Source of the DNA: Aphidius gifuensis
Taxonomy: Eukaryota > Arthropoda > Insecta > Hymenoptera > Braconidae
Assembly (NCBI RefSeq): GCF_014905175.1
Contig: NC_057790.1
Span: forward strand, 22,284,469 to 22,348,468
DNA: 64,000 nucleotides
Direction of reading: 5' to 3'
Within the stretch, counting starts at the first letter, position 1. Each line of letters starts with the position of its first letter. Positions 54,580-64,000 of the stretch are shown here, piece after piece. The notes below the pieces were generated by a model. It worked only from the letters and a program-made list of their open reading frames with translations. It ran no database searches and was not told the DNA's origin. The position numbers and the translations under genes are program-made.

Positions 54580-55430
54580 GATTAAAAATGAGGGTCTGTT
54601 TAAAAATGCAAATTAAGACATTTTATAACGTCAAGATCTGCTACGTGGGACGGTTTATATTGCCCAAGAGCGAAGGCTGTAATAAAAACATGAATATATG
54701 AGAAAGTAACTCGAAGAAAAAAAAAAGTTAAGTTAAATAAATAAATGAATAATAATAATATACACAAAAAAACAAATAAAATATCTAGCAAAAGGCATTA
54801 CCAAATATAAGCCAAGAAAATAAATTCAACAATTCTTTTAAAATCTAAAATTTAGATTTTATTTGTCAATTTTTTTTTTTTTAATACAATAATAATTATC
54901 ATCATTAAAATCATAATTAATAATAGCCAAGATGCGACTAATTATAATTTAATTAACACGTATCTATGCATATAAATTTTCTATGAATTTGATTAAGCAA
55001 TGTAATTTTGTTCGTCTAAAGTTACAGTCTCGAGATATCAAGTAGTTGATACAGATATATAGTCAGACATTTTATTGTTGGAAGTGAGATGTTGACGATG
55101 AATAAGGAGAATGAGAAAAGCGCGAATGAGTTCGAGATGATGAATTGGCTGTACAGCATACCGCGGATGATTATTATTTTTTTTTTTATAATAAGAAAGT
55201 TTGAAAAAGATGAAAAAGAAAAAAAAGAAGAAAATATATCTACTAAAAAATAAGAATATGAAAGACGAACACTGAGCCAAGGAATGAATGATGATATTTT
55301 TTTGTTTTTTTTGTTTTTTAATAAAACAAAAAAAACGTCATTTTTAGCGGGAAAAAAAAGAATAAATGCTATGGGCATGAGATGGACACGACCAGGAGGA
55401 TTAAAAATGTTTAAAAATGCAAATTGAGAC
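54580..55430. repeat. Duplicated 32-bp sequence containing ATGCAAAT
   Basis: Copies lie at 54580-54619 and 55399-55430. Both read GATTAAAAAT, then GTTTAAAAATGCAAATT, then A or G, then AGAC; the first has an extra GAGGGTCT after the first ten bases. Both contain the POU-octamer ATGCAAAT. A third ATGCAAATTAA lies near 53835. Confidence 0.6.
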
Positions 55431-58400
55431 TGAGCTTATGCAACAGAGATTTACTATTCAGACGAGTTATCTCACTAAGCACTGTATACTTTTATTATTT
55501 CATCTTTCTCTTGTTCTTTTAATATTAACAATAGGTAGTGCCTGCGGGACAAAGGCATTAGCCAAATGATGCATACAAATTTTCTAGAATAGTATCATGT
55601 CCATTTCACTGTACAACTATACCATAATACAAAACTCTTTATAATGACAATGACGACTAAACATTTAAACTACTTTATTAATTTATTTATCAAATTTAAA
55701 TATTTTAATAATTATAATTTACTTTATCATATTTTATGCACATTATAATAATCAAACAAAAAATTTATATGTCTTTAAAGAATTTGGTTTAAATTAAAGA
55801 AAAAAATTTAATATTCACTGGTCGTCAGAAGCGCGTGCCGTAGTGAAAAAGTTCAATTCAAACGAATAAAAATACTCGTGAAGGTAATTTACAGAAAGAA
55901 GAGACTTTGCAAAATCAACGAGAAGGTTATCGTACATTGTTGAATGTAGCCAATGGTTGGAAAATATTTTTTTTCTATCTAAAAAAAGAAATCTAAAAAA
56001 GAATGAGAGTAGGTGATGAAATATAACATTAATTTTTCACAGTCTGAAGCACACCGATTGAGTCGACTGGCCGAAATTATTGCTTCTTAAAATAAAGAAG
56101 AAAAGAAAATCTTAAGATATTTTTTAAGCCTTTATACCCTCTTTACATTGATAGAAAGAATTTATTCATGTTTTTTTATCTTTTATATTTTTTCTGGCAT
56201 GGATTGTTGTTTTATAATTACAAAAAAAAAAAAAACATGATAACCCGGGAGGAAGTTAATTTTAAACAGTGAAATTGTTTGAAATAAAATATAATTTCAA
56301 AAGAGGAAAACTCGTTCGCCGAAGGTGTGTCATCTTGTGTAATAAAAAATAAAATAAGTAGAGTTCATTTTTCAAGTTCTCTAGATTTAAACCAAGCACA
56401 GATATAGAAGTGATATTTATCGTTGGCATACAATTTTTCACCGATAATCTGGTTTTAGCCTCTTCTAATCTTTTGCAGCTTGCACCAAAAAAAATATAGG
56501 AAAAAAAAAAAACATGATATTTCCACTTAGTTGTATCTATATATATTTCATTCAAGGCATGAGAGGAAGAGTATCTCAAATAAGGACCACTCAGCGCACA
56601 CACGAGATATCACCGACAGAGAAAAATTGCAAATAATAAAAAAAAAAAATTATTGGAATAAATAAAATAGAATAAAAAATGTTAAAAATACGAGGTCAAA
56701 AGGTAATCGGTAGAAAGATCACGCGCCAAATGTAACCATGACCAACCCCGATCCCTTTTTCTCCCCGACTATTTCCAAGGCCCATAGGCATCTCTTATCT
56801 GTAATTTATACTTTCAATTTAGTCCAAGAGCACCCAGGCTATTTCAGAATAGAGGCATCACCCTCTTGCATGTCTAGATCGTCCACGAAAGAAAGATAAA
56901 GAACGAGGCAAGAATAAACGTGGATAAAAAAAAAAATAAAATAAAGTAGATGGAGCAAAAAAAGAAGAAGATGAAGAAGAAAAAGAAAAAGTGGCACTAG
57001 TAGATAAAATAGTAGTATAAAATCATAGCTAAAAATAAAAAAATATGCTGCTGCATGAAGAGTGTATACTTTATGTCTTATATATGATCATAAAATCATC
57101 AAAAATATATATAAAAAAAAAAATAAAAAATGAAAATATAAAATGAAAAAATAAACACATTCAAATAAATAATAAAATAAATTATGTATGTACGTCATCC
57201 TAATTCTAATTTAATATTTACAATTCCATTTATATTAAAATATTATGCTGCTGATGAATTGACCCATGCACTCATATATATGTAATGTACAAAATGAAAA
57301 TCCGTATCCATCAACAATTTAATATTTAAAATTCCATTTTCATTTATTTGTGTGAATGACCTACACGCTCTTTTTGACATGTCATTTATCAAATAAAAAA
57401 ATATATCTATAAGCTTATGACCCGAGGCAAAAAGTATATACATAAAAAAACCATATACAGATGCAATCTGTCGACAAAATATGTATACAGATTTCCTACA
57501 ATTATTAACCACTCGTATTTTTATTTTTTTTAGACCCTAAACACCATTTTCGTCGAGTTTTTTTTCTTTTTGTCCTTATTTTCTATCTGGTCCAACACCA
57601 ATACCAGTTAACCACCAGCTTCAACTAACTTTCTCATGAATTATTCAACACTGTGACGAGATTATAATTCGTTGGGCTAACCGAGATGATATCATCCGCA
57701 AAAAAAGTGTTACAAATCATCCATGTGTATAATCCCTTGAAAACCATACGACCATTCAGCAGTCATAAAAAAAAAAAACCACATATATACACAATATACA
57801 GATCCATTTCAAACGACAAACAAAGGTCAAATATAGAACAGGATAAATATACAACTATTTAACAATGAGTCACAAAAGATATTCATATCAATTTAGAATT
57901 TCGCTGTAAAAGTTTGTTATTATGTTTGCTAAAAGTTGATCAAATATTGTGTGGACCATTCGTGTGTAAAATAGTTTTGATGAAAATCGTTAGTAGCTGT
58001 ATAGGTTTACTATGGCCAAAAGTAGAGAAATTGGTATATTGTAATATATAAGGTAAAAAATAAAATGTACACACTGTGGTGATGGTGGTGGTGGTCCATA
58101 GAGAGCTAGTAATAATAGTTTGCAGTTAATTATGTGGACAGTTATATAGCGTCATGTTTAAATATAGTTAAGTTAACCAACATGTGGCTGTATCATCAAA
58201 ATTTACGGACAAATTGCTAACGGCAACAAACAAAATTCAAAAACATATATGTCTAAACTCAACAATAACAATCTAAAAACAACAAAACCCATTTATATTT
58301 ATAATGTATAAATTATTAATATTTATATTTAGATTTGCATACAAATTTTTATAATGAGAAATTAAATTTGTTGTTTTTTTTTTCTTATAATGCATTTAGA

Positions 58401-59703
58401 AAATAAATTCAATGTTGACTTTAAGTGAAATTAAAATTATATCAGGAGATTTTTTATAAATTTATAATTTTAATTAAATTTATTTTCTCAAGATTTTAGT
58501 TGAAATTAATTAATGTTCATACTGTCAATTGATCGATCAATCAATCAATTGCAATTTAATAATAAATTTCATATTTTCAGGATAAATATACTTTCGACTA
58601 ATATGACATTTAATTATTCTTAGAAATTTTAAGATTTATATTGTTCTTTCAAGTAATTAAATGCATGGATTTATCAGTAATATATATTAAATCAAATTGA
58701 ATTCACTTGAAGTTATATTAAAATTAATTATCAAATATTCTCATTTGAGTTTAAATATAATAATTAAATAAATTTTAAGTAGTTTTACGCATGAAAAAGT
58801 TATATTCGTTAATTAAAATATATATATCTATATTAATAATCATTCAATTGTCTTTCACGTTGATTATCTTTGCATACTCGACATGTTGAAATATTTGACA
58901 ATTGTTAAAATGCCAGCCAAGCGTGCTAACGAACGTCCAATTTTGAAATAGAAGAAAATTAGTTGAAAAGTGTAAAACGAAGTAAAAAAATTAAAAAAAA
59001 AACTGCAAACGTCCACATGTTTTTTTTTTTTTTTTTCATTATACCAATTTTACGATATCCGTAAATTCATTGAGCCAGTGATACTTAATTTTAACGAGTA
59101 CTTAAGTAAAGTAAAAAAAAAAAATAGAATTAAAAGTAAAAAAAAAGAAAAAAAAATTGAGAAAAGAAAGAAGAAGAAGCAGAAGAAAAATCATCTGAAA
59201 CTTTACTTGCCTCGACGTTATCCATAGTTTCAAGCATCGGATTTTTTTAGCGCTACATAAATTTCAATTTTATCATCAGACACATTATAAACGCATAAAA
59301 ATTTAACTCCCACATGTCCATCTCTGTATCTGGCAATATTTTATGTATATTATAATTATTACTAAAAATAGTACATCAAGCAAGTGTGATGAATAAACAC
59401 ACTTAATAAATCTTAAAGTTTACGACACGTTATATATAAGAAATGTAATATAGAATTTTATCTTTTGAAAATATTTAACTTTGTAAAAAAATAGTTTATG
59501 TTGATATTATGAGCACGTGAATATGAATAATTTGACAAATGCAATGCTAGTAATAAAAATGAAAAAATAAAATCGATCATCAATTGATACGGGATTCAAA
59601 AAGGAGAGGTGTTGATCAATCCTCTTTTATCAGCTTTGTTTTTTTTCTTTTTTCTTATCATCATCATTTTTTATTTTTTTCGTGTGTTGACAATTGGGAC
59701 AAA

Positions 59704-59855
59704 GATGAAAATAAAAGGACGAAGGCGAGCTTCACTCGGAAGCTCACCGTTGGGGTAACGATGTTGCGTCGTTTCCGGTTGGAACGAGGCTTTGTTCGAC
59801 ACTCCGGAAACGGATACCGCTCATCAAGGAACATCATCTCACCCGACAATGCCTC
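59704..59855. promoter_or_regulatory. CpG-rich patch with inverted CCGGAAACG pair
   Basis: About 150 bases with roughly half G+C stand out in surrounding DNA of much lower G+C. They include CGTTTCCGG (59770-59778) and its perfect complement CCGGAAACG (59804-59812), each holding an ETS-like CCGGAA core. Several GTGAG donor-like sites lie on the minus strand, so a promoter or untranslated first exon is possible. No protein product is supported. Confidence 0.3.
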
Positions 59856-62801
59856 ACCGCTCGCTTTTTTTTTTTTTTTTTTTACCTTCATTCTTTCTTT
59901 TCGCCTTTTTTATTTTTCGTACATTTTTTTCTTTATAGATACGCTAGATGGAAGATAAAAAAATCCCTTTTTCATTTTCACATTTTTTTCTTTCTTTTTT
60001 TTACTAAGGGTATAAGAAGAACGTTCCAGTGAACATGAACGATCATTGTCAAATACAGACACAGACGAGGCAATATGACGACGACTTCATTATTTTCTAC
60101 TTATTCAGTATTTTGCATTTCATTTTTTTTTTTTTTTTTTCATCTAGACTAAACAACAACAACAACAAAAACAACAAAAGAAATAAATAAAATATATGTC
60201 TGCGAAGAAAAAAATGATAATAATAAATGTAGAAATGAAAATATGATGCAAAAAATCTAAACATAATTACAAACGAAGAATGAAAAAAAATGTAAATTTA
60301 ATAAATTAAGTATAAATTTTTGAAAAATTAACAAAGGGTAAAGAAATAAATTTAAAAAAAAGCTCACTTTCATTTGTGATTCGACTGAGTCGTGGCGCCA
60401 AAGTGAGAATGTGTTGGAAGTCATGCAGAGTGTATAGATGTGCAAGTGAATATGAGTGAAAATTTAATTAAATTTTAATTCACGAGGGGCTTCGTTAATC
60501 CGCGAGTTCAACGCGAACAGTTGTGTTATATATTTTGATATATAAAAAAAATCTTTCTGTATTTTTTTTTCTCTTATTTTTAGTGAGTTGTTCTCGTCAC
60601 ACAAAATTTTTCCAGCTGTATCAAAGAGGCCACCAAACTACCACTGATTTGTTGCGTCACAATGCTACTGCGAATGTGTGGAATTGATAAAGTAGAATGA
60701 AATAATATATATGCGTGTATGTGTTCGTTGCAATACATCCGGGAAATAGATACAGTGTATGAGATAACGGTTGGGGATTCAACCTCACGGTGTTCATAGA
60801 CGGGTAACGGGGTTACTGAGTACAGTCTGGGACTCTGGGGCCAATGGGATTACCGCTAAAAGCGTACAAATCCTTGTTGGAACGTTGGCATAGTGGCATA
60901 AAGGGTAGAAATAGAGTTTTGGAGGATTCAAGGACTGATCCACAAAACTTTGCTTCAACCGCACTTGTCCAGGATTTTTTTTTGTCGTCATTTTTTTATT
61001 TTATATATCCTCTTTAAGTATAAATGAAAAATTAAATTGAAAACATAGAAAATTGAAAAAGTCGTATTTTCATTTGACAATGAAATAATATTTTATTTAT
61101 TTATTTTTGTTTTACTATTCTTTTAATTATTTTTTTTATTCAAGTATTAATAGACAAAAAATAAAATTCAAAAATACATAAACTATTGTGTGAGAGAAAA
61201 ATATTTATTTATTAATTTTTTTTCTCATAAATCTTTGGATGTATCAAAATTGGTAAACATCTAATTTTTTGTTACGTTATTTTATTTTTTATCTCTTTGT
61301 CGCTACACTCATTTTCGACGTTCTCTATTTCCCATGGCGCTTGAAACGTCCAGTCGCGCGGAGGTAATAAGAAAATATTATAAAAAAAAAAAAAAAATGA
61401 ACTCTTTTAGCATCTAGCTATTTCAGCATACCCGGAGAGTTTTTATAAAACTTATTAAATACGAGATGAATTTTTATTCAAAGTTTATGTAAAAAAAAAT
61501 AAAAAAATTTATGTACATCCATATTTTCAATTAATTTGTTCAAGTTATGAAGAAAAAAAAAATCATTTAAAATATTCGTATATAATATAAATATTATAAA
61601 TAATAATTAAATAATTTTAGATGATTTTTAATGGCTTGTTAATTAAATGTATAATATTTCAATAACACCGTATATTATTATATTGAATATATAGTAAATA
61701 CGGTTTCTGATGAAACTATTTGATGTAGGTATTCAGGTGGATAGGCAACAACCTAATATGCCCCTTGAAAATTTACGTTTAATAAACGAGGGTTGTATGT
61801 AGAGAGAGATGTCAGGTCTGAGATGTTTTCAAAACAACATTAGATCTTGATCAAATTTCATAGATCGGATATTATGGAAAACAAACGGAAGCTTTTCAAA
61901 TGAGAAAGCACTGATTTTTGATACTCTAAACAAAATCAAAATGATTGATTTTATGAAAATTCCATAGTACTATTATCTGGTTAATATTTCATTCTAATTT
62001 ATACAAGTTATTTTGACTTTTAAAGGAGAAAATTATATACAAGAAAAAACAGTTTTATCATATACACGACTGTCAGGAAAATTTTTGATAAGATGATAAG
62101 TTTATTCGATCAAGACTTTCCATATAGAAATAGTTCTTACTAGTCAATCATGAATTCGGGCATATCAAAATTACCATGAAATAAAAAAATGACAAAACGT
62201 GAATTGACATTGAAAAAATTGCAATCTAAAGGATTTGACTATCATGTGGAAAAAATATATTACGATAAAAAAATTCAACCGAGAAATTTACACATAGATT
62301 TTGTCAAGTTTCAACTGAAACATTTTCTCACGTACAGTTGCTTATATTTACTTTTTATTTTTTTTTTGTTTCAGTTTGTTTCATTCACTCGTTTTCAATT
62401 TATTTATAATTATTTTTTTTTACAGAAAATCAATTTCCACGTACAATTGTCACGTTTATATTTTATCATTTCATCATAGCACAAACAGCACTAATATAAT
62501 AAAGAAAAAAAAAAAATTGTTATTAAATTTTAAAAATAGATTTACAGAATTCTGTCACTGAGGACTAAATAAATTGTCTCATACTGTTATTTATATTTTC
62601 ATAAAAAAATCCATTCACGTTCAACTTTTAGTGAATTATATTCAACACTGGTGATGCTCATATATGAGACATGTTTGCCTTTGTTCATGATTTCTTTCAA
62701 CTCAAATTTACGACCATTAACTTGATCCAAAGTCATTTTCATCCCCTTAAATTGAGAATAGTGTCTAAAAAAAACAAGGATTTTTGGTTGGAAATATATA
62801 C

Positions 62802-62871
62802 TGTGTATTGTGGGTTGAGGTATATAAGGGATGAAGAGGGTTGAGAAAAATAAAATAAAGTTAAAAAGCAT
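62802..62871 (-). CDS. Possible DIP signal-peptide exon (weak candidate)
   Basis: From an ATG at 62871 the minus strand reads MLFNFILFFSTLFIPYIPQ and a few more residues, a short hydrophobic leader, then reaches ACA|GTATAT, a usable donor in phase 1. That phase is exactly what the first Ig1 exon at 41154 needs, and joining them would place Thr before LSEGPLF. The DNA just upstream (62880-62990) is unusually GC-rich, as a 5' UTR might be. Against it: hydrophobic ORFs arise easily in AT-rich DNA, the frame is also open further upstream to 62979, and the intron would be 21.6 kb. This is a hypothesis only. Confidence 0.18.
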
Positions 62872-64000
62872 CGTGAGCGGTTGAGGCAGTTTATTACTAC
62901 ACGATGGAGAATCGCCGCCTGGCACAGGCCACTTTGACGGCAAACAGTTGGGGTTGGCACGACAACCCTGTTCATTCATGCGGTTCTTCTATATTCGATG
63001 CTCTCTCAAAACATATATTTTTGTCTTTTTTTAAAATTTTTTTTACCTATATCTTTTTATCTTTTTCATTTAAACTTCTTTCAATAAAAATAAAAATTAC
63101 CTAAATTCTGCACTTTTCATTTATATTCACACGAATTATGTAAATTTATTTTCAAACAATTTTATTCAATATCAAAATAATTTCCATCTTTTATTTCTAT
63201 TTCCCTGTTGAGTCAAGAATTGTTTTTTTTTTTTTTTATTTTAAATGATTCATAAAAATTAACTATCTAAAAAAATAATCAACTAAAATTTACAAAAGAA
63301 AAAGTCTATTTTTATTAAAAAAATTTAATATATATTTCTATTTTAATTTTTATAAAATTTTACATTTAATATTATTCTCATTAAAATTTTATTTTTATTA
63401 TTTATTTTTTTTCCCTTTCTAGCTCATTGTATGAGTAAAATTAATTAAAAATATATAAAAGAAATATGAAACAAAAATTTCTCATTGTTTTTATTTCATT
63501 TTTTTAATAATATTCTCAGATAAATTTCCATCTTGAAATTAAATTCTTGGTACTCGTGAAATAACACAACATATAGATCGTTCAAGATTTTCGTAATTCT
63601 CATTTCGTATATATAAATTCTCGTATGATGGTGGAATTAGGTATAGTAAAGGTTTCAATGTTAACATGTATGAATGTGGTGAATGAATTTTCTCTCTATA
63701 CGTTTTATTCTGTACATATTCATACATTCTGCTTTTCACCCTCAATCAAATTGAAATGAGAAACTTTCTCGAGAATTAGCGTTAAGTTCTCTCAAAATCT
63801 TAGCCTTAAGGGTTTGTGCCTTATCATACAATAGCGTGAAAGACAGAGAGAGAGAGCAAAAGAGAGAAGAATATAGAGAAAATAGAATTTAGTTGAAAAC
63901 ATCAAAATGTCAGATTAAATTGGTATATTGAAAATTAAAATTAATTTAATATTAATTTTGATTTCAGTCAAATAATTATTCAAAAAAAAAAATTATACTT

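Larger units (their letters stand above)
46698..64000. other. No firmly supported gene; possible DIP first intron and upstream region
   Basis: The stretch is mostly AT-rich and non-coding. It holds a CTCF-like site (53702-53715), a duplicated octamer-containing repeat (54580 and 55399), CpG-richer patches (59704-59855, 60360-60990, 61316-61365, 62860-62990) and a weak candidate signal-peptide exon. Short ORFs at 62599-62770 and 63539-63745 on the minus strand look faintly coding but match nothing I recognise. Confidence 0.5.

Noticed and set aside
56262..56603. 113-residue minus-strand ORF, the second longest simple ORF on the right side
   Set aside because: Unrelated hydrophobic and basic pieces, no domain, no splice context.
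62189..62340. Plus-strand ORF starting MTKRELTLKKLQSKGFDYHV
   Set aside because: Lys-rich, degenerates into Phe/Leu runs after about 50 residues, no recognised family and no splice partner.
62599..62770. Minus-strand reading with MTLDQVNGRKFELKEIMNKG, after a TTTTTTTTAG acceptor-like site
   Set aside because: Looks somewhat coding and vaguely like part of an Ig strand, but the expected cysteine is missing and no exon chain can be built.
63539..63745. Minus-strand ORF ending NLERSICCVISRVPRI
   Set aside because: Plausible codon use but no family recognised and no neighbouring exon found in the remaining 250 bases.
1..64000. tRNA, rRNA, CRISPR, bacterial operon or intact transposon
   Set aside because: No cloverleaf with a conserved TPsiC arm, no rRNA-like block, no regularly spaced repeats of CRISPR type, and no transposase or reverse-transcriptase motif was seen by eye.

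Overview
The window is eukaryotic nuclear DNA, very AT-rich and full of long A/T homopolymers. It contains split genes with canonical GT-AG introns. The two recognisable genes are an immunoglobulin cell-surface protein of the insect Dpr-interacting-protein (DIP)/lachesin group and a family-10 alpha-1,3-fucosyltransferase. Both the gene content and the composition point to an insect. A hymenopteran such as a parasitoid wasp fits the composition, but the order is inference. I see no bacterial genes, rRNA, convincing tRNA or CRISPR array.

Layout. From 1 to about 12.2 kb lies the downstream flank of the minus-strand DIP gene, with no supported gene. From 12179 to 41154 (minus strand) eight coding exons of the DIP gene join in perfect phase. 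They encode 403 complete residues: three Ig domains, a Pro/Ser/Thr-rich linker and a C-terminal tail. Its introns range from 81 bp to about 8 kb. The 7.1 kb intron between the Ig2 second-half exon and the Ig2 first-half exon carries a decayed, coding-looking relic and a G-tract repeat array (about 31.0-32.4 kb). The initiator/signal-peptide exon lies above 41154. One phase-compatible but weak candidate is at 62802-62871.

From 44021 to 46697 (plus strand) lies a complete three-exon alpha-1,3-fucosyltransferase of 409 residues. It is transcribed against the DIP gene and is nested in the DIP first intron if the DIP start lies further right. From 46.7 to 64 kb there is no firmly supported gene. 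That stretch holds a perfect match to the CTCF core consensus, a duplicated POU-octamer-containing repeat, and several GC/CpG-richer patches (59.7-61.4 kb and 62.86-62.99 kb) that look like promoter or enhancer DNA.

Functionally, DIP proteins sit on neuronal surfaces and pair with Dpr partners during synapse matching. GT10 enzymes add alpha-1,3-fucose to glycans in the Golgi. The two genes share a location; nothing in the sequence shows a pathway link. I found no convincing novel multi-gene system. The best leads are the decayed coding relic with its repeats, the E-box cluster inside the fucosyltransferase intron, the CTCF-like site, and possible alternative 5' and 3' structures of the DIP gene.
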